Shown: positions 25,770 through 34,857, counted from the first letter of the stretch. The stretch: 64,000 bases of DNA from Pseudarthrobacter sulfonivorans (GCF_014712225.1 NZ_JACXBW010000009.1:1-64000); one strand, 5' to 3'. Notes: generated from the sequence alone by a model not told the origin. Made by a program: numbers and translations.

Positions 25770-26396
25770 TCAGCCCGGCATTCCGTCTGGCAGGGAGTTG
25801 CGGATGGAGATGCGCGCCTGATCAAGCACGGTCCTGACCGTTTCCAAGGTGACGGGACTCAGTGGCTGCCGGCTGGCCTGCAGCCGAAGTTCGACACGGA
25901 GATCGTCCCGGAACGCCTGGAGCAGCATTTCGGCCTCCTTGAGTTCGCGGATCCCTTCGGATGGCTGCCGGCTGCCGGCTTTCCTGAAGTCGGCGGCGCG
26001 GGCGGTGGACCGGGCTGCCTCGGCCGTGGCAGCCAGGTCTGCCCGCAGGCCGCGCATGTTGGCGCGGATGTCCGCGCGCAGGTTGTCCGCCAGCCGCCGG
26101 ACCGAGGCGGAAATGTCATTTTCGACGCCGGCGAGTTCGTCCCGGCGCTTGTTCAGTTCTGCGAGCCCCGCTGCAGTGATGCGGTAGTTGGTGCGGCGGC
26201 CGGCTGTTTCGGTGGCAACCAGCCCTTCCTCCTCGAGCTTGCCCAGGCGCGGGTAGATGGTTCCTGCGCTGGGGGAGTAGGTGCCGCCAAACCGTTCACT
26301 GAGCGCCTTGATCAATTCATAGCCATGCTTAGGCCCGGATTCCAGCAGCGCCAGAAGGTACAGCCGAAGCGCACCATGGGCGAACACCGGGGGCAT
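25770..26396 (-). CDS. PadR-family transcription regulator
   Basis: 208 residues. The winged helix occupies the first about 80 residues (LLALLESGPKHGYELIKAL, SPSAGTIYPRLGKLEEEGLV); the C-terminal half is a long helical dimerisation region (RRLADNLRADIRANMRGL). Its ATG overlaps the stop of the DUF4097 gene (TAATG), so the two are cotranscribed with the regulator second. Probably binds the GATATATC-type boxes upstream of the operon and represses it. Confidence 0.9.
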   Translation of the reverse strand: MPPVFAHGALRLYLLALLESGPKHGYELIKALSERFGGTYSPSAGTIYPRLGKLEEEGLVATETAGRRTNYRITAAGLAELNKRRDELAGVENDISASVRRLADNLRADIRANMRGLRADLAATAEAARSTARAADFRKAGSRQPSEGIRELKEAEMLLQAFRDDLRVELRLQASRQPLSPVTLETVRTVLDQARISIRNSLPDGMPG

Positions 26397-27238
26397 TAGT
26401 GCCCAGCTTCCGGCTCTTGCGCACCGTCGTTCCGGGCCGGCTGGCCGTGGAAGATGGACGTTTTGCCGGACACGGAATTGGTGCGGACCAGCATCAGTTT
26501 GCGGTCCGGGCCTGCGATGGTTTCCACCTTGCCGCCGGGCTGGGAGTACTGGCGATCGTCGATCACCACCACACCGCTGGCGGATTTCGCCACGATGTCC
26601 ACGCCGACGTCGTGCGGCAACCGGATGGTGACATCGCCCGAAACGGAGTTGGCACCGAAATCGTTCGTGAAGCTGAGCAGGTCGAAGCTCATGTCACCGC
26701 TGACGGTATTGGCCCGGATGTTCGTGAACCGGCCGGAGGCCGTGACCTCGCCGGAGACACTCTTGGCGGTGAGGACGCCGTCGTGGTTCCGGGCGATGAC
26801 CTCGCCGCTGACGGTATTGACGTGCAACTGACCGGAGGTCCCGTCCGCCATCACCGAACCGGACACGGTGTTGAGCCGGGTGTGCCCGCTGATGCCGGAC
26901 ACCAGGCCATCACCGCTGACCGTGCCGGCCTCCACCTCGACGCCGGCGGGCACGGCGATGCTGATGACCGCGGAATTGTTGCTGTTGTGGTTGACCGTGC
27001 CCATCAGGTTCTTGAACCAACCCTGCGGGCCGTGCAGCTGATGGCGGATTTCAAGCCTGCCGTCCGTCAGCGACACCGCGACAGGATCGCCCTGGACGTC
27101 GTTGATCTCGAGGCGGACCACGGAGTCCGCGTGGGTGACGATGTCGAATCTCCCGCGGACCATGCCGAGCTTCAGTGACTTGACGTCGTCGACGTCGATG
27201 ACCTGCGGGCCGGTGACGGTCCAGCTGTTCTCTGACAT
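26396..27238 (-). CDS. DUF4097-family beta-repeat protein
   Basis: 280 residues dominated by short repeated strands of the form NTVSGDV/SVSGEV/NSVSGD every about 15-20 residues between about 110 and 260, the signature of the DUF4097 beta-solenoid (adhesin-like) fold. There is no signal peptide, so location is uncertain. Members often pair with PadR regulators or anti-sigma-like envelope-stress proteins; the biochemical role is unknown. First gene of a two-gene operon with three operator-like boxes just upstream. Confidence 0.82.
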   Translation of the reverse strand: MSENSWTVTGPQVIDVDDVKSLKLGMVRGRFDIVTHADSVVRLEINDVQGDPVAVSLTDGRLEIRHQLHGPQGWFKNLMGTVNHNSNNSAVISIAVPAGVEVEAGTVSGDGLVSGISGHTRLNTVSGSVMADGTSGQLHVNTVSGEVIARNHDGVLTAKSVSGEVTASGRFTNIRANTVSGDMSFDLLSFTNDFGANSVSGDVTIRLPHDVGVDIVAKSASGVVVIDDRQYSQPGGKVETIAGPDRKLMLVRTNSVSGKTSIFHGQPARNDGAQEPEAGH

Positions 27239-27254
27239 GTATCCTCCAAAGCCG

Positions 27255-27316
27255 CGATATATCGTGATTGCTTACCTCACGGTATATCGGCGCACAGCGA
27301 AGGTCAAGATATATCG
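27255..27316 (-). promoter_or_regulatory. Three GATATATC-type operator boxes (likely PadR sites)
   Basis: cgatatatcg (27255-27264, perfect palindrome), ggtatatcg (27281-27289) and gatatatcg (27308-27316), centred 25 and 27 bp apart, upstream of the DUF4097-padR operon. The AT-rich cores stand out in GC-rich DNA and also supply the likely -10 element. PadR dimers commonly bind such ATAT dyads. Confidence 0.65.
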
Positions 27317-27342
27317 CGAATCCGGGAGCCGTCCCGGCAGAG

Positions 27343-27423
27343 AGTGAGAGAAGGTTGGCAAAAAACCCGCATGTAGTGACAGAAGGTTGGCAAAAAGCCC
27401 GCAGTAAGTGAGAGAGCGTTGGG
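27343..27423. repeat. 32-bp direct repeat, about 2.5 copies
   Basis: Units begin at 27343, 27375 and 27407 (agtgagagaaggttggc, agtgacagaaggttggc, agtgagagagcgttggg), each of the first two continuing into aaaaacccgca-type sequence. On the minus strand each unit reads as a GCGGG followed by a T tract, so it may double as a termination signal behind the SGNH gene. Not found elsewhere in the window. Confidence 0.7.
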
Positions 27424-27427
27424 CGGT

Positions 27428-28027
27428 TTACTCGGGGGTGTCGATCTTGAGCCACTGGAACCAGCCCCGATGCAGGACGAGCCAGGCCATCAGGCCGTAC
27501 CCCGCCTGGCCCGGGGTCCCGCTGTTGGCGGCGAGGTCCTGGCGCCACTGCTCGTGGTTCAGCAGCGGCGAGAAGGTGTCCACATAGAGGTGCTTGCGCC
27601 GCGTGGTCACGTCCGCGAAGGCGGTGTTCAACTCGGCGAGGCGGCGGTTCTGGAGAGGGTCCAGGGTGGGCGGTGGCCCCACCACGAAGACCTCGATCCG
27701 GTTCTGCGACGCGGTATCCAGAATGTTGGCCAGGTTCAGGCGGCTGCGGGCGGTGGACAGGCCGAATTCGATGTCCCGGCCCGAAAGGCCGATCACCAGC
27801 CGGTTCTCGTGGGCGCCGCTGAACCGCCGCCCGGCTTCTTCCAGCCAGCGGGCGGCGAGCCCCTCGGTGCCTTCCTGGGGACAGGGGAGGGCGTAGCTTT
27901 CCATGGCCATGCCGTCCTGCGGAGTGCGGGCCAGTACACGGCCCAGCCAGCCATGCGCCCTGGGATCGCCCAGCCCGGCCAGCAGTTCATCTCCAACAGC
28001 TGCGAGCCGCAGCTTCCTGTCTTCCAC
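27428..28027 (-). CDS. SGNH/GDSL-fold protein with degenerate catalytic residues
   Basis: 199 residues; GTG start with AAGAGGGA upstream. The fold is recognisable: block I AAVGDELLAGLGD, block III-like VIGLSGRD, block V-like GTPGQAGYGLMAW. However, the nucleophile Ser of GDSL is E14, and the Asp and His of the DxxHP block are N168 and T171. It is therefore unlikely to be a conventional esterase. No signal peptide. Role unknown; possibly a ligand-binding or scaffold protein. Confidence 0.75.
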   Translation of the reverse strand: MEDRKLRLAAVGDELLAGLGDPRAHGWLGRVLARTPQDGMAMESYALPCPQEGTEGLAARWLEEAGRRFSGAHENRLVIGLSGRDIEFGLSTARSRLNLANILDTASQNRIEVFVVGPPPTLDPLQNRRLAELNTAFADVTTRRKHLYVDTFSPLLNHEQWRQDLAANSGTPGQAGYGLMAWLVLHRGWFQWLKIDTPE

Positions 28028-28096
28028 AAGTCCCTCTTTACGTCCGTGCCGACTGACACCAGCCGGCGTGGCTATGGTTCATCCCATTAAACAGAA

Positions 28097-28138
28097 CTGC
28101 CCGGCCGGAGTCTGGTATTTCGACGTCCGGCCGGGCAG
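28097..28138 (-). terminator. Terminator of the 2-oxoglutarate dehydrogenase gene
   Basis: Perfect 13-bp stem ctgcccggccgga / tccggccgggcag, 9 nt beyond the stop codon, followed on the minus strand by ttctgttta. Confidence 0.85.
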
Positions 28139-28147
28139 CCATTGGTG

Positions 28148-31100
28148 TTACTTCCGTGCAAATGCCTGCTTCAGGAGCGTATCCTGCTCGACGGCGTGCC
28201 GCTTCATGGAGCCGGCGGCCGTGGCGGCCGAGGCGGGACGCGACACCAGGCGCACGCGCCGGTCGAGTGCGTCCGGCAGGTGCAGGCCCATGAACGGCCA
28301 CGGGCCCTGGTTGGCGGGCTCGTCCTGTGCCCACACAACCTCGGCGTTCGGGTACTTGGCCAGTTCCGCCGCGATTTCCTCGTGCGGCAGCGGGTAGAGC
28401 TGCTCCACGCGGACAATTGCGGTGGTCTTGTCATCGGTCTTCTGCCGCGTGGACAGAAGATCGTAGTACAGACGCCCGGAGACCAGCAGTACGCGTTCGA
28501 CGGCGTTGGCCGCCAGCTGCTCATGGTCACCGATGACGGGGCGGAAGCCGCCGGTGGTGAAGTCCTCCACCGACGAGGCGGCAGCCTTGAGGCGCAGCAG
28601 CTGCTTCGGGGTGAAGACGATCAGCGGCTTGCGCGGGCGGCTGTACGCCTGGCGGCGCAGCAGGTGGAAGTGCGATGCCGCCGTGGTGGGGTTGGCGACG
28701 ATCATGTTCTCTTCGGCGCACATCTGCAGGAAGCGTTCGATGCGGGCCGACGAGTGGTCCGGGCCCTGGCCTTCGTAGCCGTGCGGCAGCATCAGGACGA
28801 GGGAGGAGCGCTGGCCCCACTTCTGTTCGGCCGAGGAGATGAACTCATCGATGATGGTCTGCGCGCCGTTGACGAAGTCACCGAACTGCGCTTCCCAGAG
28901 CACCAGGGCATCCGGGCGTTCCACGGAGTAGCCGTATTCGAAGCCCATGGCGGCGTATTCGGAGAGCAGGGAGTCGTAGATCCACAGCTTGGCCTGGTTG
29001 TCCGAAAGGTTGCCCAGGGGCAGCCACTCGTTGCCGTTGGCGCGGTCGTGGAACACGGCGTGGCGCTGCACGAACGTGCCGCGGCGCGAGTCCTGGCCGG
29101 CGAGCCGGACGGGAACGCCTTCCATGATCAGCGAGCCAAACGCGGCGATCTCGCCGAAGCCCCAGTCGATGCCGCCGTCACGGGACATCTGCTCACGCTT
29201 CTCGAGCAGCTGCTTGAGCTTGGCGTGGACCGTGAAGCCCTCGGGGATTTCGATGTGAGCCTGGCCGATTCGGGCCAGGGTCTCCGGAGAGATGGCAGTG
29301 GAGGCCGGGGCGTTCGTGCCGAAGTCTGCCTGCTGGGCGATGGGACGCTCAATGTCCGAGACGGCGGCCGAATCAGCGGTGATGATCGGGATCGGCGAGG
29401 TCTGGGCCGCGTGCGTTTCGGCGAAGACCCGTTCCAGCCGTTCCTGGTAGTCGCGGAGCAGCTGCTCTGCTTCTTCCTCGGTGATGTCGCCACGGCCGAT
29501 CAGAGCCTCGGTGTACAGCTTGCGGACGGAGCGCTTGGCTTCGATCAGGTTGTACATCATGGGCTGGGTCATCGAGGGGTCGTCGCCCTCGTTGTGGCCA
29601 CGGCGGCGGTAGCACACCATGTCGATCACGACGTCCTTGTGGAAGCGCTGACGGAACTCGTAGGCGAGCTGGCCGATGCGGACCACGGCCTCGGGATCGT
29701 CACCGTTCACATGGAATATCGGCGCCTGGATCATCTTGGCGACGTCCGTGGAGTAGGTGGACGAGCGCGAGGACGACGGTGCGGTGGTGAAGCCCACCTG
29801 GTTGTTGACCACCACGTGGATGGTGCCGCCGGTGCGGTAGCCGCGGAGCTGGGACAGGTTCAGCGTTTCGGCAACCACGCCCTGGCCGGCAAACGCAGCA
29901 TCGCCGTGGACCATGATGGGCAGGACCGGGAAGGCCTCGCCCTGGTCCAAGCGGTCCTGCTTGGCGCGGACGATGCCTTCAAGCACGGAATCCACGGCCT
30001 CAAGGTGGGACGGGTTCGCGGCCAGGTAAACCTTGGTCTCGTTGCCGTTTTCCGAGGTGAACGTGCCTTCGGTGCCGAGGTGGTACTTCACGTCGCCGGA
30101 GCCCTGCACGGACCGGGGATCCTGGGTGCCCTCGAATTCACGGAACACCTGGGCGTAGGTCTTGCCGGCGATGTTGGTCAGCACGTTCAGGCGGCCGCGG
30201 TGGGCCATGCCGATCGCGACCTCGTCCAGTCCGTCGTCAGCGGCCTCCGAGATGACGGCGTCCAGCAGCGGAATCAGGGATTCGCCGCCTTCGAGGGAGA
30301 AGCGCTTCTGGCCAACGAACTTGGTCTGCAGGAAGGTTTCGAATGCTTCCGCAGCGTTAAGCCGGGACACAATGCGCAGCTGCTCTTCGCGGCTGGGCTT
30401 CGAGTACGGGTGCTCCAGCTGGTCCTGGAACCACTTGCGCTCTTCCGGCTCCTGGATGTGCATGTATTCGATGCCCGTGGTGCGGCAGTAGGCGTCGCGG
30501 AGCACGCCGAGGATGTCCCGGAACTTGAGCATGGGAGCGCCGCCGAAACCGCCGGTGGGCCACTCGCGGTCCAGGTCCCAGAGGGTCAGTCCGTAGGTGA
30601 GGACGTCCAGGTCCGGGTGCTTGCGCTGGACGTACTCCAAAGGATCGGTGTCCGCCATCAGGTGGCCGCGCACACGGAAGGAGTGGATCAGCTGCTGGAT
30701 CCGGGCAACCTTGTTGATTTCGTCGGCGGGGTCAACCTGCAGGTCAGGGCTCCAGCGGACGGGCTCGTACGGGATGCGCAGGGACTCAAAGATTTCGTCG
30801 TAGAAGTTCTGCGCGCCGAGGAGCAGCTGGTGCACCAGCTTGAGGAACTCGCCGCTGCCGGCACCCTGGATGACGCGGTGGTCATAGGTTGAGGTCAGCG
30901 TGAGGACCTTGCTGATGGCGTTCTGCGCGATGATCTTTTCGCTCGCGCCCTGGAACTCGGCGGGGTAGTCCAGTGCGCCCACGCCGATGATGGCAGCCTG
31001 GCCCTTGGACAGGCGCGGCACGGAGTGGACGGTGCCGATGCCGCCGGGGTTGGTCAGGGAGACCGTGGTGCCCGAGTGGTCATCAGCGGTCAGCTTGCCG

Positions 31101-31945
31101 TTGCGGGCCCGCTTGATCAGGTCCTCGTAGGTGTGCCAGAACTCGGAGAAGTTGAGGGTCTCCGCCTTCTTGATGTTCGGCACCATCAGCAGGCGGGTGC
31201 CGTCCGGCTTGGGCATGTCAATGGCAATGCCGAAGTTGACGTGCGCCGGCTGGACAGCCACGGGCTTGCCGTCGATTTCGTCGTAGTAGACGTTCATGGA
31301 AGGGAACTGCGCCAGCGCCCGGATCACGGCGTAGCCGATCAGGTGGGTGAAGGAAACCTTGCCGCCGCGTGCCCGCGCCAGATTGGAGTTGATGACCAGG
31401 CGGTTGTCGATCAGCAGCTTGGCGGGAATGGCCCGGACGCTGGTGGCCGTGGGAACCTCAAGGCTGGTGATCATGTTCGTGGCGATGGCCTTGGCCGGGC
31501 CGCGAAGGACGGAAACGACATTCTCTTCCGGGGCGGTGGGCGCCTTGAGGTTCTTGGGCAGCTGCGCCGGGATGGGCTGGACGGAGCTGCCGGGCTCGGC
31601 CTTCTTCGCGCCGTCGCGGGCGACCGTAGCGGGGGCTTTCTGTGCCGCTGCGGGAGCGGCCGCCGGTGCTGCAGGCTGTGCCGCCGGCGCCGGTGCCGGG
31701 GCAGATGCAACAGGCGCCGCAGCCGGAGCTACGGCAGGCATTTCACGAGTGGCGGGGTTGGCTGCGACGGCTGCCGAGCTCCCGTTGGAAGACGATTCGC
31801 TGCCCGAGTCGAAGGATTCGAACAGGGGCCACCACTTGGTGTCCACCGTGTTCTTGTCCTTTTGGTATTGCTCGTACAGTTCGTCAACGAGCCACTCGTT
31901 TCCGCCAAATTCCTCTGGTAGACGGTGGCTAGGCTGCTCTGGCAC
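28148..31945 (-). CDS. kgd: Multifunctional 2-oxoglutarate dehydrogenase E1o with fused E2o-like domain (Kgd/OdhA)
   Basis: 1265 residues, the actinobacterial fusion acting in the TCA cycle: thiamine-diphosphate-dependent decarboxylation of 2-oxoglutarate joined to a succinyltransferase core. Residues 1-45 are the conserved N-terminal segment (EEFGGNEWLVDELYEQY), then an Ala/Pro linker to about 125, the acyltransferase domain at about 130-370 with catalytic H356 (YDHRVIQG), and E1 from about 375 on (GDAAFAGQGVVAET and GHNEGDDPS in the ThDP-binding region). No lipoyl domain, so it must work with an external E2. GTG start; the N-terminus suggests regulation by an OdhI/GarA-type FHA protein. Confidence 0.96.
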   Translation of the reverse strand: MPEQPSHRLPEEFGGNEWLVDELYEQYQKDKNTVDTKWWPLFESFDSGSESSSNGSSAAVAANPATREMPAVAPAAAPVASAPAPAPAAQPAAPAAAPAAAQKAPATVARDGAKKAEPGSSVQPIPAQLPKNLKAPTAPEENVVSVLRGPAKAIATNMITSLEVPTATSVRAIPAKLLIDNRLVINSNLARARGGKVSFTHLIGYAVIRALAQFPSMNVYYDEIDGKPVAVQPAHVNFGIAIDMPKPDGTRLLMVPNIKKAETLNFSEFWHTYEDLIKRARNGKLTADDHSGTTVSLTNPGGIGTVHSVPRLSKGQAAIIGVGALDYPAEFQGASEKIIAQNAISKVLTLTSTYDHRVIQGAGSGEFLKLVHQLLLGAQNFYDEIFESLRIPYEPVRWSPDLQVDPADEINKVARIQQLIHSFRVRGHLMADTDPLEYVQRKHPDLDVLTYGLTLWDLDREWPTGGFGGAPMLKFRDILGVLRDAYCRTTGIEYMHIQEPEERKWFQDQLEHPYSKPSREEQLRIVSRLNAAEAFETFLQTKFVGQKRFSLEGGESLIPLLDAVISEAADDGLDEVAIGMAHRGRLNVLTNIAGKTYAQVFREFEGTQDPRSVQGSGDVKYHLGTEGTFTSENGNETKVYLAANPSHLEAVDSVLEGIVRAKQDRLDQGEAFPVLPIMVHGDAAFAGQGVVAETLNLSQLRGYRTGGTIHVVVNNQVGFTTAPSSSRSSTYSTDVAKMIQAPIFHVNGDDPEAVVRIGQLAYEFRQRFHKDVVIDMVCYRRRGHNEGDDPSMTQPMMYNLIEAKRSVRKLYTEALIGRGDITEEEAEQLLRDYQERLERVFAETHAAQTSPIPIITADSAAVSDIERPIAQQADFGTNAPASTAISPETLARIGQAHIEIPEGFTVHAKLKQLLEKREQMSRDGGIDWGFGEIAAFGSLIMEGVPVRLAGQDSRRGTFVQRHAVFHDRANGNEWLPLGNLSDNQAKLWIYDSLLSEYAAMGFEYGYSVERPDALVLWEAQFGDFVNGAQTIIDEFISSAEQKWGQRSSLVLMLPHGYEGQGPDHSSARIERFLQMCAEENMIVANPTTAASHFHLLRRQAYSRPRKPLIVFTPKQLLRLKAAASSVEDFTTGGFRPVIGDHEQLAANAVERVLLVSGRLYYDLLSTRQKTDDKTTAIVRVEQLYPLPHEEIAAELAKYPNAEVVWAQDEPANQGPWPFMGLHLPDALDRRVRLVSRPASAATAAGSMKRHAVEQDTLLKQAFARK

Positions 31946-32409
31946 TTGAAATACGCCTCTTCCATGAGTTTGATGTCCCTCTGGCCGCCACGTGCCTCAG
32001 CACAACAATCGAACCAGTTTCTGCGTCCTGAACCCGGACCTTTGCCAGTCTAATGAGCATTCTGTGTTAACTGCCAATAACGGTGACTCAAATCATGGAA
32101 TGACATGGAGATCGCGAAATGTGGCGAAAGCCGGGGCCACGCGGAAGGCGCAATCCGCTCCTGTAGACTGAACTTCTTATGGACAGTAAATCTAGGTGCC
32201 GGCCTGGGGGCTGTCAGCGGAGCATGAACCACAGCTTCGCGCAGTCCACCCGCAGAGCCGGCAAACCCCGAACACGCGCCCATCGCTCCCCCTCGGTACA
32301 TTCCGGCGGAGCCTTTATGGAAACAGAGTCCGCTTCGGCCGACCATCCTCCGCCGGGCAGTTTCCCCCGGATTCACTCCGCTTTCCCCGACCTTCAGGCG
32401 GGATGCTGA
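31946..32409. other. Intergenic region with divergent promoters and a long leader for the CNNM genes
   Basis: Contains no convincing gene. On the minus strand, TAGACT (32047-32052) with TTGGCA 19 nt upstream could drive kgd. On the plus strand, TAGACT at 32164-32169 would give a leader of about 235 nt before the first CNNM gene. That leader is GC-rich and may be structured (for example around taggtgccggcc), but I could not fit it to the M-box, yybP-ykoY or other known metal riboswitches. Confidence 0.4.
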
Positions 32410-33741
32410 ATGGAGTGGTTGCTCCTCGCGGCAGGCCTCCTGCTGATCGCCGGCACAGGATTTTTTGTCGCCGTCGAATTTTCCCTGATTGCCCTTGACC
32501 AGGCCACAGTCCAGAAGGCCATCGACAACGGTGACACCGGTGCCGTGCCCCTGCTCAAGTGCCTGAAATCCCTCTCAACCCAGCTATCCAGCTGCCAGCT
32601 CGGCATCACCCTCACCACGCTCCTTACCGGCTACGTGATGGAACCGTCAGTGGGGCGGCTCCTCGAAGGTCCGCTGGCCGCCGTCGGAATTCCCGCCGTC
32701 GCTGCCGCTTCTGTTTCGCTGATCATTGCCATGGCGCTGGCCACGCTGCTGTCCATGCTCCTCGGTGAACTGGTGCCGAAGAATATGGCCATCGCGCTGT
32801 CCTTCCCGGTTGGCAGGGCGCTGGCGCGGCCGCAGCTGATTTTTACGGCCATCTTCAAGCCCGCCATCGTGCTGCTGAACGGCTTTTCCAACAAGGTCCT
32901 CAATGTCTTCGGCCTTGAAGCCAAGGAGGAGATTTCCGGTGCCCGGACGCCGGCGGAGCTTGCCTCCCTGGTGCGGCGCTCCGCCGCCATGGGAACGCTC
33001 GACGCCGGTACGGCCAACTTCGTGGCGCGGACCCTGAACTTCTCGGCCCGGACCGCCGCCGATGTGATGACGCCCCGCATCCGGGTGGAAACCATCGACG
33101 CCGACCAGCCGGTTTCGGATATCCTGGACGCCGCACGGCGCACCGGGTACTCCCGCTTTCCCGTCATCGGCGACTCCGCCGACGACATCAAAGGCCTGGT
33201 CCACGTCAAGAAGGCAGTGGCCGTGCCGTGGGACCGGCGCGCCAACCTGGAGGCGGGCGCCATCATGACCGATGTCCTCAGGGTGCCGGAGACCATCCAT
33301 CTGGATGCGCTCCTGGCCGAGCTGCGCGAAGGAAACCTGCAGCTCGCCGTCGTGCTCGATGAATACGGCGGAACCGCCGGCATCACCACCCTCGAGGACC
33401 TCGTGGAGGAAATCGTGGGCGAGGTGGCCGACGAGCACGACAAAGTCCGGCCCGGACTGCTTCAGAGCGCCTCCGGGGACTGGTATTTCCCCGGGCTGCT
33501 GCGGCCCGACGAACTTTTCGAACAGATTCCGGGACTCACTGTCCCGGATGAGGCCGCCTACGAGACCGTTGGCGGGTATGTCATGAGCGAATTGGGCCGT
33601 ATCGCTGCAGTCGGCGATACCGTCCCGGTTGGTGGCGGCACGCTGAGCGTGACACGCATGGACGGCCGGCGGATCGAACGGATCTGCTTCCACCCAGTTG
33701 CTCCTGAGCCTGGGCACACGGATGACAGGAGCACGCCTTGA
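32410..33741 (+). CDS. CNNM/HlyC-CorC family membrane protein (first of a pair)
   Basis: 443 residues. N-terminal CNNM (DUF21) transmembrane domain to about 190 (FFVAVEFSLIALD, QLGITLTTLLTGYV, LGELVPKNMAIALS), two CBS domains at about 210-335 (VMTPRIRVETIDADQPVSDIL, VKKAVAVPWD), and a CorC_HlyC domain near the C-terminus (LPVRPDELFEQIPGL-like sequence). Homologues transport or regulate Mg2+/Co2+; the hemolysin label is historical. It overlaps the next, paralogous gene by 4 nt. Confidence 0.92.
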   Translation: MEWLLLAAGLLLIAGTGFFVAVEFSLIALDQATVQKAIDNGDTGAVPLLKCLKSLSTQLSSCQLGITLTTLLTGYVMEPSVGRLLEGPLAAVGIPAVAAASVSLIIAMALATLLSMLLGELVPKNMAIALSFPVGRALARPQLIFTAIFKPAIVLLNGFSNKVLNVFGLEAKEEISGARTPAELASLVRRSAAMGTLDAGTANFVARTLNFSARTAADVMTPRIRVETIDADQPVSDILDAARRTGYSRFPVIGDSADDIKGLVHVKKAVAVPWDRRANLEAGAIMTDVLRVPETIHLDALLAELREGNLQLAVVLDEYGGTAGITTLEDLVEEIVGEVADEHDKVRPGLLQSASGDWYFPGLLRPDELFEQIPGLTVPDEAAYETVGGYVMSELGRIAAVGDTVPVGGGTLSVTRMDGRRIERICFHPVAPEPGHTDDRSTP

Positions 33742-34808
33742 GTGACTGGGCAGGCATAGCCTGGCTGGTGGTCCTCCTGCTGGGCAATGCGTTCTTTGTC
33801 GGCGCCGAGTTTGCCGTGATGTCAGCGAGGCGCAGCCAGATCGAACCCCTCGCGGACGCCGGTTCCAAACGGGCACAGACCACCTTGCGGGCCATGGAGA
33901 ATGTCTCGCTGATGCTGGCTTGTGCGCAGTTGGGCATTACCGTCTGCTCGCTGCTGATCCTGCAGGTGGCCGAACCCGCCATCCACCACCTGATGGCTGC
34001 TCCGCTGGAAGCTGTGGGGCTGCCGGTCGAGGCAGCCGATGTGCTGGCGTTTGCCATTGCGCTGATGGTGGTTACTTTTCTGCACGTGACGTTTGGGGAG
34101 ATGGTGCCGAAGAACATCTCGGTATCGGTGGCGGACAAGGCTGCCTTGCTGCTCGCCCCGCCGCTGATGTTCGTGGCCCGGCTGGTGAACCCGGTCATTT
34201 TCGTGCTGAACTGGTCCGCCAACCACATCCTCAAACTCCTGCGGATTGAGCCCAAGGATGAGGTGAACTCGTCCTTCACGCTCGAAGAGGTCCAGTCGAT
34301 CGTGCAGGAATCCACCCGTCACGGGCTCGTGGATGACGATGCCGGCCTCATCACAGGTGCCCTGGAGTTTTCCGAATATACGGCGGCGGACATCATGGTG
34401 CCGGTGGAGAAGCTGGTCATGCTGAGAGAGGCCACCACGCCCGTGGAGTTCGAAAAGGCTGTCAGCCGGACGGGCTTCTCCAGGTTCCCGATGGTGGACG
34501 GGGACGGCATGCTTTCGGGCTACCTCCACGTGAAGGATGTGTTGTCGATTCCGGATGAGGACTACCAGCACCCCATCGCGGAGAGCCGGATCCGCTCGCT
34601 GGCCAACCTGGCTTTGGGCGACGAAGTTGAAACGGCCATGTCGGTCATGCAGCGCACCGGTTCGCACCTTGCCCGCGTCATTGGCGCAGACGGACAGACC
34701 CACGGAGTCCTGTTCCTGGAAGACGTCATTGAACAGCTCGTAGGGGAGATCCGGGACGCCACCCAGGCCACCGGCATCAGACGGCTCGGCCAGCCCAACG
34801 GCAGCTAG
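33738..34808 (+). CDS. CNNM-CBS family membrane protein (second of a pair)
   Basis: 356 residues; TTG start overlapping the upstream stop (TTGA). CNNM domain (NAFFVGAEFAVMSARRSQIEPL, LGITVCSLLILQ, FGEMVPKNISVSV) followed by a CBS pair (IMVPVEKLVMLREATTPVEFE, HVKDVLSIPDED). It lacks the CorC_HlyC domain of its neighbour, so the two may form a heteromeric transporter with the accessory domain on one subunit. A strong terminator follows. Confidence 0.9.
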   Translation: MSDWAGIAWLVVLLLGNAFFVGAEFAVMSARRSQIEPLADAGSKRAQTTLRAMENVSLMLACAQLGITVCSLLILQVAEPAIHHLMAAPLEAVGLPVEAADVLAFAIALMVVTFLHVTFGEMVPKNISVSVADKAALLLAPPLMFVARLVNPVIFVLNWSANHILKLLRIEPKDEVNSSFTLEEVQSIVQESTRHGLVDDDAGLITGALEFSEYTAADIMVPVEKLVMLREATTPVEFEKAVSRTGFSRFPMVDGDGMLSGYLHVKDVLSIPDEDYQHPIAESRIRSLANLALGDEVETAMSVMQRTGSHLARVIGADGQTHGVLFLEDVIEQLVGEIRDATQATGIRRLGQPNGS

Positions 34809-34823
34809 CCGCCGGTCTTGGAC

Positions 34824-34857
34824 AGCCGGGCCGGGGACATGGGTTCCCGGCCCGGCT
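34824..34857 (+). terminator. Terminator of the CNNM operon
   Basis: 14-bp stem with one mismatch, agccgggccgggga / ttcccggcccggct, 6-nt loop, then tatct, 15 nt after the stop codon. Confidence 0.85.

Noticed and set aside
27343..27423. Possible short CRISPR array
   Set aside because: The 32-bp units are contiguous tandem copies without spacers, and no cas genes are present.
28142..30892. 916-codon open frame on the plus strand
   Set aside because: Exactly antisense to kgd, whose protein is recognised end to end. High GC content at third positions keeps opposite frames open; the translation has no recognisable domain.
32179..32409. Possible 76-residue gene before the CNNM operon
   Set aside because: No SD, no recognisable domain, composition like non-coding leader; it ends exactly at the next start by chance of frame.
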